The position numbers and the translations under genes are program-made. From assembly GCA_905214315.1 (NCBI GenBank), contig CAJMLN010000001.1, positions 29,525-93,524 of the forward strand: DNA of 64,000 nt. The letters are read 5' to 3'. Below are positions 7,845 through 17,021 of this stretch, in pieces. Every line of letters starts with the position of its first letter. The stretch's first letter is position 1. The DNA is from an uncultured bacterium. Its GTDB lineage: Bacteria > Bacillota > Clostridia > Christensenellales > QALW01. Below the pieces are notes generated by a model. It searched no databases. It worked only from the letters and a program-made list of their open reading frames with translations, and was not told the DNA's origin.

Positions 7845-8879
7845 TTGAAAAATACGATCTCATTTAAAAGCTCGTTTCAAAAAATGAAAGAACTGATCAG
7901 GCAGTCAGAGGGAAAATTTACAATTGCCGTAACGCTGGTGCTGATCCCTGTTTTGCTAATCAGCTGCTATTGTGCCTTTGTGCTGTACAGGGATTTTACT
8001 ATTGACTATTCTGTTCTGGATACATTTGATTATACGTCCATGATGTCCTGGCAGCAAAAGGACTGGAACGCCTTTTATGAGGCTTACGCCAACGCCGTGC
8101 CGCTGACGGACAGCACCTTTTCCGCTGCGGACACCATCTTGCAGCTTATTGGATATCTTTTGGGAATCTTTATCGATATCTTTGTAATCCTGCTGGCGCT
8201 GAGTCTGCTGGTAAAAAAGCGAACGGCGGAAGCAGGCAGTATGTTCAGCCAGGCCCTGCGGAAAATACTGCCCATGGCGGTGGTCAGCATCTTCTATAAC
8301 TGGGTGGGCCAGTTGGCGCAGTCAATGATGGTATCCTCCGCCTTTTCCATGACAATCGTCACGCATATTTTCGGGGCAACCGGGCTGGCAATCTCGCTTT
8401 TCCTTTCGGTGCTGCAGCTGGTATTCATTGCCCTGCTGGTCTCCTGGATGCTTTTATATATTTATTATATGAGCATCACCGTATGTATCGGACGCACGCG
8501 CCTGATGCTGTCCTTCGGGTATACGCGGGAAATACTGCGCGGCAGAAGCTTCCGGCAGGCGCTTCACATCATCCCCTGGGTGGCAGCCACGTTTCTGATT
8601 CCTTCCTGCCTGCAGATTGCCGGCATGTTCTGCATGGCCGATGCCGCCGTGGGCCTTACGCTTACCGGCATTGCCGCCGTGATGCAGATCGTGGCAGGCG
8701 CCTGTATGTGGATGTTTCTGGTGCCGGAATACTTTGAACTGGAAAAGCAAAGCGGCATTCAGGAAAAAATACGCGACGTGGTAGCCCAGGCCATGGAGCG
8801 CGCACGCCGGGACGGTGAATCCCAGAAGGACGAGCCTTTAGAAAACCGAGAGGATCCCCCGAAAGAGGAAAAAAAATAA
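7845..8879 (+). CDS. Multi-pass membrane protein of unknown function
   Basis: No family was recognised. The protein has one helix near residue 30 (FTIAVTLVLIPVLLISCYCA), an extracellular loop with several Tyr and Trp, then five or six further hydrophobic helices, and ends in a charged, Glu/Lys-rich cytosolic tail. This resembles general DUF975/glycerophosphoryl-type integral membrane proteins of Firmicutes but lacks a signature I can name. I choose the TTG at 7845 over the TTG at 7821, because AAAGGAG (7829-7835) lies between them at proper spacing for 7845. The start gives 344 residues. It precedes lon by 78 bp. Confidence 0.7.
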   Translation: MKNTISFKSSFQKMKELIRQSEGKFTIAVTLVLIPVLLISCYCAFVLYRDFTIDYSVLDTFDYTSMMSWQQKDWNAFYEAYANAVPLTDSTFSAADTILQLIGYLLGIFIDIFVILLALSLLVKKRTAEAGSMFSQALRKILPMAVVSIFYNWVGQLAQSMMVSSAFSMTIVTHIFGATGLAISLFLSVLQLVFIALLVSWMLLYIYYMSITVCIGRTRLMLSFGYTREILRGRSFRQALHIIPWVAATFLIPSCLQIAGMFCMADAAVGLTLTGIAAVMQIVAGACMWMFLVPEYFELEKQSGIQEKIRDVVAQAMERARRDGESQKDEPLENREDPPKEEKK

Positions 8880-8957
8880 AAAATTGCCCCAGAGCTGCTC
8901 AAACAAAGAATTTTGGGTATAATAGTTAACGCTTTTTGTGAAAGGAGCTGAACAGGT

Positions 8958-11276
8958 ATGTCGGAAGAAAAAACAATGATGATCCTACCGCTGCGCGGCG
9001 TGGTGGTCTTTCCCAATATGACGGTAAACGTAGAAGCGGTACGCAAGCGCGCTGTTTCGGCAATTGAAGAAGCAATGGCCGGCGACAGCCTTGTCATGCT
9101 GGTAGCCCAGAAAAACGCCGCCACAAAGGAGCCCACCGAAGACGATATCTTCCAAATCGGTACGATCGCGCGTATCAAGCAGCTGATCCGAATGCCCGGT
9201 GAGGGAATCCGCATCGTAGCCCAGGGCGTACAGCGCGGCAGAATCGAAAGCTTTTCCTACGAGGGTCTCAGCTATTGCGGCCGTATACAGCCCGTAGAGG
9301 AGGCGGCAGACTACGATATTATCGACGCCGAGGCGCATATGCGCCTGATGATCGGCGAATTTGAGATTTTCAATAAAAACGGCAAAAAAATTCCCAGCGA
9401 TGTAGTAAACGCCGTAAGAAATATGCGCACGCCCGGTCTGGCCGCCGATACGATTGCCGCCGCGGTGATTGATAACTTTGAAAAACGGCAGGAGCTGCTG
9501 GAAGCGCTGGATCCCATCGAGCGAATGGAGATGCTGTACTCCTTTTTAAATACCGAGAATCAGATCTACGGCCTGGAGGAGCGCGTCCGCGGCCGTGTAA
9601 AGGTGCAGATGGATAAGGCCCAGCGCGACTATTACCTGCACGAGCAGATCAAGGCGATCCACCGGGAGCTGGGTGACAACGATGAATCCGCCGCGGCGGA
9701 ACTGCTGCAAAAAATCAAGGCCAGTCAGATGCCCGCCGAAACAAAAAAGAAAGCCGAAAAAGAGCTTTCCAGAATGGAAAAAATGCCGCAGGGAATGCCC
9801 GAAAGCGCGATTCTGCGCTCCTATATTGAGTGTCTGCTGGAGCTGCCCTGGAAAACGCAGACCGAAGATAATTTAGATCTTCAAAACGCCAGAAAAATAC
9901 TGGACGATGATCACTACGGCATGGAAAAGGTCAAGGAAAGAATTATCGAATACCTGGCCGTACGCGCTCTTTCCCGCTCAATGCGCGGGCCAGTGCTCTG
10001 CTTTGTGGGCCCTCCCGGTGTGGGAAAGACCTCCATTGCCAAATCCATTGCCAGGGCCGTAGGCAGAAAATTTGTGCGCATGAGCCTGGGCGGCCTGCGG
10101 GATGAAGCGGAAATCCGCGGCCACCGCCGTACCTACGTGGGCGCCATGCCGGGCCGCATCATTACCTCGATGCGTCAGGCGGGAACGGTGAATCCCGTGT
10201 TCCTGTTTGATGAAATTGATAAAATGGCCTCCGATTTCAGGGGCGATCCCTCCAGCGCCATGCTGGAGGTGCTGGATCCCGAACAGAACAACACGTTCCG
10301 CGATAATTTTCTGGAGGTTCCCTACGACTTAAGCAACGTCATGTTCATCACCACGGCCAACTCCCTGGAGGGGATTCCCGGCCCTTTGCGGGACAGAATG
10401 GAAATCATCCAGCTTTCCAGCTACACGGATGTGGAAAAGCTGCAAATCGCCCAGCGTCATTTAATGCCCAAGCAGCTGAAGGAAAACGGCATGGAGCCCG
10501 GCGACGTTGCCCTGACGGACGAGGCAATGCTGTATTTAATCAACAATTATACCCGGGAAGCCGGCGTCCGTTCACTGGAGAGGCAGATCGGCCAGCTTCT
10601 GCGCAAGTGCGCCTGCCGGTTTATTGAAAACGGCCGTACGGCAATCTCGGTAGATCAGGCCTATCTGACTGAGCTTATCGGCAAGCCTAAATATTTCAGA
10701 GACGAGCTGCTGCTGGAAAATAAAATCGGCTCCGCCACCGGCCTTGCCTGGACGAGCATCGGCGGTGAAACCCTGGAGATTGACGTTACCGTTTATCCCG
10801 GCACGGGTGAGCTGCTGCTTACAGGCCAGCTGGGCGATGTTATGAAGGAATCCGCGCGCACGGCGTTCAGCCTGATCCGCAGCCGTGCCGACGAATGGAA
10901 CATTGTGCCCGCGTACTTTAAAGAAAAGGATTTTCATATCCATATCCCCGAGGGGGCTACCCCCAAGGACGGACCCTCGGCGGGCATTACGCTCTTTACC
11001 GCAATGACCTCGGCGATTACCGGGGTTGCCGTACGCGGCGATACCGCAATGACCGGAGAGATTACTTTGCGCGGCCGAGTTTTGCCCATCGGCGGCTTAA
11101 AAGAAAAATCGCTGGCGGCCTACCGGGGCGGCATCCGCAGAATTATTATCCCCAAGGACAACCTGCGGGATATTGAGGACGTCCCGGCTGAAGTCGCGGA
11201 AAAAATACAGTATATCCCGGCCGCCGATATCGACAGCGTGCTGGAAAACATCTTAGTTTCCCCCATCGGCAAATAA
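8958..11276 (+). CDS. lon: ATP-dependent protease Lon (LonA)
   Basis: Lon is a cytosolic hexameric AAA+ serine protease that degrades misfolded and regulatory proteins. The order is standard: an N-terminal substrate-binding domain (residues 1-200), a coiled-coil linker, AAA+ module with Walker A GPPGVGKT (351-358) and Walker B VFLFDEID, and a C-terminal protease domain with the catalytic serine in PKDGPSAG (Ser674) and the lysine in GGLKEK about 42 residues later. Length (772) is that of bacterial LonA, and no membrane segment of LonB type exists. The ATG follows AAAGGAG. A TATAAT at 8918-8923 is a likely -10 without a good -35. ysxC follows at 69 bp, a common lon neighbour. Confidence 0.97.
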   Translation: MSEEKTMMILPLRGVVVFPNMTVNVEAVRKRAVSAIEEAMAGDSLVMLVAQKNAATKEPTEDDIFQIGTIARIKQLIRMPGEGIRIVAQGVQRGRIESFSYEGLSYCGRIQPVEEAADYDIIDAEAHMRLMIGEFEIFNKNGKKIPSDVVNAVRNMRTPGLAADTIAAAVIDNFEKRQELLEALDPIERMEMLYSFLNTENQIYGLEERVRGRVKVQMDKAQRDYYLHEQIKAIHRELGDNDESAAAELLQKIKASQMPAETKKKAEKELSRMEKMPQGMPESAILRSYIECLLELPWKTQTEDNLDLQNARKILDDDHYGMEKVKERIIEYLAVRALSRSMRGPVLCFVGPPGVGKTSIAKSIARAVGRKFVRMSLGGLRDEAEIRGHRRTYVGAMPGRIITSMRQAGTVNPVFLFDEIDKMASDFRGDPSSAMLEVLDPEQNNTFRDNFLEVPYDLSNVMFITTANSLEGIPGPLRDRMEIIQLSSYTDVEKLQIAQRHLMPKQLKENGMEPGDVALTDEAMLYLINNYTREAGVRSLERQIGQLLRKCACRFIENGRTAISVDQAYLTELIGKPKYFRDELLLENKIGSATGLAWTSIGGETLEIDVTVYPGTGELLLTGQLGDVMKESARTAFSLIRSRADEWNIVPAYFKEKDFHIHIPEGATPKDGPSAGITLFTAMTSAITGVAVRGDTAMTGEITLRGRVLPIGGLKEKSLAAYRGGIRRIIIPKDNLRDIEDVPAEVAEKIQYIPAADIDSVLENILVSPIGK

Positions 11277-11345
11277 ACTGCGTCTCTTCTTTTACGGCGC
11301 AGTCTTCACACAGACTGCCGCCCCCGCGGCGGCACAGGAGAAAAA

Positions 11346-11930
11346 ATGGTCATAAAAAAAGCAATTTACGAATACGGCTTTGCCCTGCCGGAGCAGTATA
11401 AGCCGCAGCCCCTGCCGGAGATCGCCGTAGCGGGAAAATCCAATGTAGGAAAGTCCAGCTTTATCAATATGCTTACCAACAACGGAAAGCTTTCCCGTGT
11501 GGGACAAAAGCCCGGAAAGACGATTCTGATCAATGCGTTCAAATTGAACGACGGCTTTTATTTAATGGACTTTCCCGGCTACGGCTTCGCCCGGGTAAGC
11601 GACGCCGAAAAAGACCGGTGGAGCCGCCTGATGGAGGGGTATTTAAGCATCTCCGAGGTGCTAAAGGGCGTAATCTTTTTACTGGATATCCGCCACGCGC
11701 CCGGTCAGGGGGATAGAGAGATGCTCAACTGGCTTACCTATTACCATATCCCGTTCATCATCGGCGCAACCAAGGCCGATAAGCTGAGCAAGGCGCAGAC
11801 GCAAAAGGCGCTCTCAGTGCTCTCGGTAGAAACAGGCGTCATCCTGAACCAGATCATCCCCGTTTCTTCGGTGACACGACAGGGAAAGGACGCCATGCTG
11901 CAGGCCATAGAAGAGCTGCTGAAAAAATAA
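11346..11930 (+). CDS. ysxC: Ribosome biogenesis GTP-binding protein YsxC/EngB
   Basis: YsxC is a small GTPase needed for late assembly of the 50S ribosomal subunit. Motifs are clear in this 194-residue protein: G1 AGKSNVGKSSF, the PGKT switch, G3 DFPGYGFA, G4 TKAD and the G5 region SSVTRQG. The length is usual. AGGAG lies 5-6 nt before the ATG. It is the downstream gene of the lon operon and is followed by a strong terminator. Confidence 0.96.
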   Translation: MVIKKAIYEYGFALPEQYKPQPLPEIAVAGKSNVGKSSFINMLTNNGKLSRVGQKPGKTILINAFKLNDGFYLMDFPGYGFARVSDAEKDRWSRLMEGYLSISEVLKGVIFLLDIRHAPGQGDREMLNWLTYYHIPFIIGATKADKLSKAQTQKALSVLSVETGVILNQIIPVSSVTRQGKDAMLQAIEELLKK

Positions 11931-11948
11931 CAAAAAAGCAGGACGACA

Positions 11949-11986
11949 CAGGGCACCTTTCGTAAGGAAGGGTGCTCTGTTATTTT
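11949..11986 (+). terminator. Terminator of the lon-ysxC operon
   Basis: CAGGGCACC (11949-11957) pairs with GGTGCTCTG (11971-11979), followed by a T-rich tract. Confidence 0.8.
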
Positions 11987-12000
11987 GGAAGAGCACTATG

Positions 12001-12069
12001 CTGACAACTGTCAGTTGCGTAAAAAGCACTTTTCGGTTTGTTGTGACTGCCATCATTTTTTGATATAAT
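12001..12069 (+). promoter_or_regulatory. Promoter with upstream palindromic operator for the HTH-ADP-ribosylglycohydrolase gene
   Basis: TTGTGA (12041-12046) and TATAAT (12064-12069) are 17 bp apart. Upstream lies CTGACAACTGTCAG (12001-12014), a perfect inverted repeat around AC, overlapped by CAACTG-T-CAGTTG (12006-12018). This is a likely operator for the encoded HTH protein or another regulator. Confidence 0.6.
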
Positions 12070-12099
12070 ATCAAAAAAAATAAAAAGGGCGTGTCTATT

Positions 12100-13674
12100 A
12101 TGGCTATCGGTGATATGATAAACAAGCTGCGCACTAATGCAAATATGTCGCAGGAACAATTTGCTGAACTGTTTGGTGTTTCAAGGCAATCCGTGCAAAA
12201 ATGGGAAAGTGACCTTTCTGTACCGGAGCTCGAAAAGTTAATTAAAATTTCCAAATACTTTGATGTTTCCCTTGACGCATTGGTGTTAAAAAGCGATACT
12301 CGTGTTACGGAAGAACTGAATTACAACAAAACTTTAAAACCCAAATATGCTAATATACACAAATGGGAATCCTATTCTTCCAATCTGCTGACGGAGTATC
12401 AGCAATCCATAGAAGAGGGGTTGGATTTATCTGTGTATGCAGATGTGTTTACGGCGGTGTCCCGACTCCCCAAAAACGAAACAAAGAAAAAACTCGGTGA
12501 TGTTCTATTTGATGTTGTGTTTCACGCAAAAATAACAGAAAATTATAAATATATAGAGCCGTCTACGCTTGAGGAAATTAAAGATTTAAGAAAAAATGCT
12601 TCGTCGTTCATTTCTGCCGGTACAGAGCAGCTAGACAAAAAGATTCATGGCGCATGGATGGGCAGAATTTGCGGGTGTCTTTTGGGTAAAACGGTTGAAG
12701 GGATAAGAACAGATGAGTTGATTCCATTCTTGAAAGAAACCGATAATTATCCTATGCATAGATATATTCTGCACAGCGATCTGAATGACGATATATTAAG
12801 TAAATACAGTTTTCGATTCGCAAAGGGGTGTTGTGCAGACAAAATTGACGGCATGCCGGTGGATGATGATACAAATTATGTTGTGTTGGCGCAGCAGATC
12901 ATCGAAAAATACGGCAAAGATTTTACCCCTTACGATGTTTCAAGAGCATGGTTGACTTTGCAAAGCAAAGATGCATATTGTACCGCCGAAAGAGTTGCTT
13001 TTTGCAATTTTGTTAAAGGATTCGAACCGCCCGAATCCGCTAAATATAAAAATCCGTACCGTGAATGGATAGGAGCACAGATTCGCGGGGACTATTTCGG
13101 CTATATCAACCCCGGAAATCCCGAACTTGCTGCTGAAATGGCATTTCGTGATGCATCCATCTCTCACATTAAAAACGGCATATATGGTGAAATGTTTGTT
13201 GCAGCGATGCTTGCGGTTGCAGCATGTACGGATAATATTATAGATATAATTTTAGGTGGACTTGCTCAGATACCCTACACTTCCAGATTGTATGAGGCTA
13301 TTACCGATATTTTGACTGCTTTTGAAAGCGGTGTATCCCAAGCAGACTGTTTTGCATCGATCCACAATCGTTATGATGAATACACTTCTCATGGCTGGTG
13401 CCATACCATATCGAATGCAATGATTGTTGTTGCTGCCCTTCTTTACGGAAACGGTGATTTTGGGAGATCGATTTGTATGGCAGTAGAAACCGGCTTTGAC
13501 ACAGATTGCAACGGTGCTACAGTAGGATCTGTATTGGGGATGGCAAACGGAATAGACAGTATAGAGGAAGTGTGGAAAAAACCATTAAATGACACGCTGC
13601 ACACTTCGATATTTGGTGTTGGAACGGTAAAAATTTCAGATAGAGTAAAACAAACCTTGACACACGTTCAGTGA
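12100..13674 (+). CDS. XRE helix-turn-helix fused to an ADP-ribosylglycohydrolase domain
   Basis: Two domains are fused. Residues 1-65 are a Cro/C1-type HTH (MSQEQFAELFGVSRQSVQKW), and residues about 180-520 are an ADP-ribosylglycohydrolase (DraG/ARH) fold. The magnesium-binding signatures are intact: DDDT at 255-258 and FDTDCNGATVG with Asp467 and Asp469, plus the GAWMGRICGCLLGK opening. Such enzymes remove ADP-ribose from proteins, nucleic acids or small molecules. A DNA-binding sensor that reads or erases ADP-ribosylation is one reading. The ATG at 12100 is preferred to the GTG at 12091, which is one base from the AAAAAGGG ribosome site. Codons are more AT-rich than in neighbouring genes, and the gene has its own promoter and terminator, which suggests horizontal acquisition. 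Confidence 0.85.
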   Translation: MAIGDMINKLRTNANMSQEQFAELFGVSRQSVQKWESDLSVPELEKLIKISKYFDVSLDALVLKSDTRVTEELNYNKTLKPKYANIHKWESYSSNLLTEYQQSIEEGLDLSVYADVFTAVSRLPKNETKKKLGDVLFDVVFHAKITENYKYIEPSTLEEIKDLRKNASSFISAGTEQLDKKIHGAWMGRICGCLLGKTVEGIRTDELIPFLKETDNYPMHRYILHSDLNDDILSKYSFRFAKGCCADKIDGMPVDDDTNYVVLAQQIIEKYGKDFTPYDVSRAWLTLQSKDAYCTAERVAFCNFVKGFEPPESAKYKNPYREWIGAQIRGDYFGYINPGNPELAAEMAFRDASISHIKNGIYGEMFVAAMLAVAACTDNIIDIILGGLAQIPYTSRLYEAITDILTAFESGVSQADCFASIHNRYDEYTSHGWCHTISNAMIVVAALLYGNGDFGRSICMAVETGFDTDCNGATVGSVLGMANGIDSIEEVWKKPLNDTLHTSIFGVGTVKISDRVKQTLTHVQ

Positions 13675-13678
13675 ATTA

Positions 13679-13706
13679 ATAAACAGGAGTTATGCTCCTG
13701 TTTATT
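13679..13706 (+). terminator. Terminator after the HTH-ARH fusion gene
   Basis: AAACAGGAG (13681-13689) pairs with CTCCTGTTT (13695-13703). It may work in both directions. Confidence 0.75.
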
Positions 13707-13816
13707 CTATGTTCATATATAGCGAGCATCGGATTATGATACTAAAATCCCAAACACGCCGAAAAGCATAATGAGCCATAATTTCTTTGCGAAGAGCTGC
13801 CGACCGTCCTGCTTTT

Positions 13817-14578
13817 TTACAAAATTCGCTTGGCCCTTTCCAGCGCGAGCCGCAAAAACTCCACGGGATCCTGAATATGCTCAAACCCCCTGTTTAACGT
13901 CTCCAGCGCGACGGCGCCGGAATAGCGGAGTCGCTTTAAGTGATCAGCGATATAGCACCAATCCACGCTGCCCGTAAAGGGCAGCGCATGAGCATCCTCT
14001 TTTCCGTCGTTATCGTGCAGATGCAGGGCAGCAAGCTTATCCCCGTACAGCTGCAGGAAATCAATCCGGGGGGAATAGCAGTGTTCGTGTCCGCTGTCAA
14101 AGCAGAACAGCAGCCGGTCAGATTGAATTTCCCGAAACACCAGCGCCAGATGTTCCGGACTGCCCTGGTTTTCCGCCGCGATATTTACGCTATGCCGCTC
14201 AGCCGCCTCTATGATTCTTTTAAACCGGTCAATGCCGACCGTATGCTCTGGCAGAGAGGGCGCCCCGTTTGCCGGATGCAGCACCAGCGTCGGAATGCCG
14301 CAGCTGCGGCATTCCCGGATACAGCCAAGAATATGCTCCGTATAGGCCTCCCCCGCCACAGTATCTTCCCAGATAGCATTCGCCTGCCTGTACGGTGCGT
14401 GCGCATTTTCCACATACAAGCCCTCATGCGCTGCATAATCCGGAAACGCCCGGTAATCAGCGTCAAAGTAATCCGCCCACAACAGAATAACCCCATCGAA
14501 GCCCGCCTGTTTTATGGCTTTCATTCTTGCCTGCGGCGGCAGATCATATCCGAAATAATCAACAATGGTATAACGCAT
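13817..14578 (-). CDS. Sugar phosphate isomerase/epimerase-like TIM barrel protein
   Basis: The 253-residue protein belongs to the xylose-isomerase-like TIM barrel group (AP endonuclease 2 family), which includes tagatose epimerases, IolE/IolI-type enzymes and L-xylulose 5-phosphate epimerases. Metal-binding signatures at strand ends are seen in order: HAPYRQ, VLHPANGAP, AAENQGS (the catalytic Glu), CFDSGHEH, LHLHDNDG and VALETLN (second catalytic Glu). No signal peptide. The ATG at 14578 has GAGGGG 4-5 nt upstream, so the GTG at 14590 is not used. The gene stands alone, and the substrate cannot be told from sequence. Confidence 0.8.
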   Translation of the reverse strand: MRYTIVDYFGYDLPPQARMKAIKQAGFDGVILLWADYFDADYRAFPDYAAHEGLYVENAHAPYRQANAIWEDTVAGEAYTEHILGCIRECRSCGIPTLVLHPANGAPSLPEHTVGIDRFKRIIEAAERHSVNIAAENQGSPEHLALVFREIQSDRLLFCFDSGHEHCYSPRIDFLQLYGDKLAALHLHDNDGKEDAHALPFTGSVDWCYIADHLKRLRYSGAVALETLNRGFEHIQDPVEFLRLALERAKRIL

Positions 14579-14673
14579 AAAACCCCTCACAAACCAAAGA
14601 TACCGCCGGCTGCGGAAAAGCCCATCTTCTCGGGCGCACAGTCTGTTTTATACCGAGCGCACCGTAAAAAAAT

Positions 14674-14700
14674 AAGGCAGCCTTTTCCGGCTGCCTTAAA
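14674..14700 (-). terminator. Terminator after the surface protein gene
   Basis: AAGGCAGCC (14674-14682) pairs with GGCTGCCTT (14689-14697). On the minus strand it is followed by a T-rich tract. Confidence 0.8.
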
Positions 14701-14706
14701 AAACAT

Positions 14707-16341
14707 TTAGTTCTGCTCTTTTTTCCGAAGGGTTACTGCCGTAAAGATGCCCGCGCTGATTATCAGCAGGGCAACGGCCGAAATCAGAACCGCATCGCCT
14801 GTTCCCTTCTCATCGCTCATGGAATTCTTCGCACCGCAAACCGTGCATTTTCCGTCCTTATAGGTGTGCTCTGCCTTCTCGGCAATCTCACCGCAGGCAC
14901 ATACATGCCAATGATGCGTTTCATCTGTCTTCCAATCCGTGCCAAAGGCATGGGTATGAACCGAAATCACACCGTTTTCATCCGCATCCAGCTTTATTTC
15001 GTCTGACTTGCTGGTAACCACGGGAGCTGCTGCCTCCGTATTGGTATTCTCTGCATAGATAAGCGTTTTATCTCCCGCGCTGCTCTTGTCTTCAAATTTC
15101 AGCGTGGAATCCTCTTCAAAGGTAAGAGACGCATCGCCTGCTTTGTTATCCACATTTACCGCATACCAGGAATTTTCACCGGTAATAACCTCAAACGCCC
15201 CGGTAACAGATACCTCAGAGCTGTTATTGATCAGCGGTGCGCCTGTAGAAGCATTCTGATGGTCCAGCGTTACATTGTTCAGCACAACGCCCTTGGCGCC
15301 GTAAATATCCAGCGTATGCTTGTTTGCCGCGGTGGCAACCAGCTTTACGTCATCTAAAACAACATTGTCCGCTTGAATTTTGAACAGGTTAATCTGCCCC
15401 GCTGAATTCTTCTTAAAATCTTCCGCCGCGGTAATGGTATTACCGTTGCCTTTAATTGTGATATTATCGATACCGTTGATATAAACCTCTTCGCTGACCT
15501 CGATATCACTCATCAGCTCAATCGTGGTACCGGGCTTAAGGCCTTTCATAATCTGCTGAATAAATTCCGCGCTGTCGTCCACTTGAATCGTAAATCCGTC
15601 AAGCACTACATTTTCTCCGCTAATGCCAGGATTCCAAGCATAACCGTATTCAGGCGTTGAATATCCTGCATACGTATTTTGGGTAAAATCCTGGGTTACG
15701 TTCTTCGCCGTAACCGTTCCCTCTGTTACCCGTTTTGCACTGATCCAGGAAGAAAGAGTCACATTCTCCAGCACTGTTTGACCGGCGTCTACCACATCGA
15801 TATAAATAGAACCGCTGGTTTTCGTCTGATCTTCCGCATAAGTAAGCGGCAGGCATTCTACATTTTTCAGTGTAAGATCCTTTCCCTCGCCGGCCAGCTC
15901 TACCACCTTGTTGCAAAGGCCGCCATAATATCCATTAGGATTACCCTGAAGCTTTACGTCCTGAATCGTAACACCGGTACCGCCAACAGTGATAAAATTC
16001 TGGCCGAACCAATTACCGGTATTCGGATCATAGCTGCTGGTAATAATGACGTTGCCCGTACCCTTGATGGTAAGGTTGTTTACCGCAATCGGAAATACAA
16101 ATCCCGTTTGGCCGTTAATGGTAATGCCGTTATCAATACAGCCGTTTCCAATATCATATTTCCCTTCTGCCAAAACCCAGGTTTGTCCTTCCTGTTGGCT
16201 GTTTATAGCGTCAATAAGCTGCTGCGGGGTAGAAATATTCACCGTCTCCCCTGCCGCAGAAACAACAGCAGCACTCGCCAAGCAAACAACTGCTAAAGCC
16301 ATTGCGCAAATCAACGATAGCAATTTCATTCTCTTTTTCAT
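14707..16341 (-). CDS. Membrane-anchored surface protein with right-handed beta-helix
   Basis: A 544-residue exported protein. It has a signal peptide ending VVSAAGE, then a long run of short beta strands rich in Asn, Val and Thr (NVVLDGFTIQVDD, DNVVLDDVKLVAT, KGVVLNNVTLDHQN) typical of pectin-lyase-like beta-helices. Next comes a His/Cys module with CACGEIA and CTVCGAK (two CxxC pairs), and finally a hydrophobic helix and RKKEQN tail. The tail looks like a cell-wall sorting signal, but no LPXTG is seen, so it is probably a membrane anchor. No catalytic residues of polysaccharide lyases were identified. The ATG at 16341 follows AGGAGG. It is divergent from the XRE gene at 16585, and both share a repeated operator. 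Confidence 0.75.
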   Translation of the reverse strand: MKKRMKLLSLICAMALAVVCLASAAVVSAAGETVNISTPQQLIDAINSQQEGQTWVLAEGKYDIGNGCIDNGITINGQTGFVFPIAVNNLTIKGTGNVIITSSYDPNTGNWFGQNFITVGGTGVTIQDVKLQGNPNGYYGGLCNKVVELAGEGKDLTLKNVECLPLTYAEDQTKTSGSIYIDVVDAGQTVLENVTLSSWISAKRVTEGTVTAKNVTQDFTQNTYAGYSTPEYGYAWNPGISGENVVLDGFTIQVDDSAEFIQQIMKGLKPGTTIELMSDIEVSEEVYINGIDNITIKGNGNTITAAEDFKKNSAGQINLFKIQADNVVLDDVKLVATAANKHTLDIYGAKGVVLNNVTLDHQNASTGAPLINNSSEVSVTGAFEVITGENSWYAVNVDNKAGDASLTFEEDSTLKFEDKSSAGDKTLIYAENTNTEAAAPVVTSKSDEIKLDADENGVISVHTHAFGTDWKTDETHHWHVCACGEIAEKAEHTYKDGKCTVCGAKNSMSDEKGTGDAVLISAVALLIISAGIFTAVTLRKKEQN

Positions 16342-16509
16342 AAGAAACCTCCTACATACCAAAATCTTTTTATTTTTTTGAAACCTGGGAACACTAAGGT
16401 CCTGACAAATTCCGGTGCCTGCTTCAGCAATCTCAAGCATTTACAAATTATCTTTATTATAATCACGCCGGCCGGATCTGTCAACCCCCTGTTTTTCCCA
16501 TGCAGCCAT

Positions 16510-16557
16510 AGTATAGTCAAATTATAACTATTTGTCAATAGTTATTTTATAACTATT
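16510..16557 (-). promoter_or_regulatory. Promoter of the surface protein gene with three alternating ATAACTATT half-sites
   Basis: On the minus strand a consensus promoter, TTGACA (16533-16538), 17-bp spacer, TATACT (16510-16515), reads toward the surface protein. ATAACTATT occurs at 16524-16532 and 16549-16557, with its reverse complement AATAGTTAT at 16537-16545. These sites overlap the -35 and lie 28 bp from the start of the XRE gene, so that regulator probably binds here. Confidence 0.7.
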
Positions 16558-16584
16558 GTAAAATATATAAGAAAGGAAAAGTTT

Positions 16585-16821
16585 ATGCCCAACAGATTGC
16601 GCGATTTACGTGAGGATAATGATTTAACACAGGCAGAATTCGCCAAAATATTACACATAAGCCAGACGAATTACAGCAAATACGAGCTGGGAAAAATCAA
16701 TATCCCCAATACTACGCTCATTCAAATCGCAAAATATTATAATGTATCTTTAGATTATATCTTGGGTCTGATTCCGCGGCCAAGACCTCTTTATGAAAAA
16801 ATACAGAAACATAAAAAATAA
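16585..16821 (+). CDS. Small XRE-family regulator, likely autoregulated
   Basis: A 78-residue Cro/C1-type DNA-binding protein. The HTH comprises LREDNDLTQAEFAKILHI and SQTNYSKYELGK (residues 8-40), and a second hydrophobic segment (LIQIAKYYNVSLDYILGL) completes the five-helix fold. It has only a short basic tail, so no sensor domain. AAGAAAGGAAAAG precedes the ATG. The three half-site repeat just upstream, and a divergent surface protein gene reading away from it, suggest control of that gene and of itself. Confidence 0.85.
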   Translation: MPNRLRDLREDNDLTQAEFAKILHISQTNYSKYELGKINIPNTTLIQIAKYYNVSLDYILGLIPRPRPLYEKIQKHKK

Positions 16822-16904
16822 CTTCAAATAATCTTTTCTTAAAATATATTTAAAAAAATATTCAAAAAAATTTTTTGTCCACATTTCTTTTTCTGACATT
16901 TCCC

Positions 16905-16935
16905 GCGACCTGCTTTACCGCAGGCCGCTCTTTTT
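16905..16935 (+). terminator. Terminator after the small XRE gene
   Basis: GCGACCTGC (16905-16913) pairs with GCAGGCCGC (16920-16928) with one mismatch, followed by TTTTTT. Confidence 0.7.
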
Positions 16936-17021
16936 TCTGCAAAGCCGCGCCGTCCTAAAGCACTTTTTTTAAATTTTACAAACACAATAAAAGCATGGCC
17001 GATTTCCTCAGCCGCACGGCG

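Noticed and set aside
14707..14850. LPXTG sorting signal at the end of the surface protein
   Set aside because: No LPXTG is present; only a hydrophobic helix and basic tail, so membrane anchoring is called instead.
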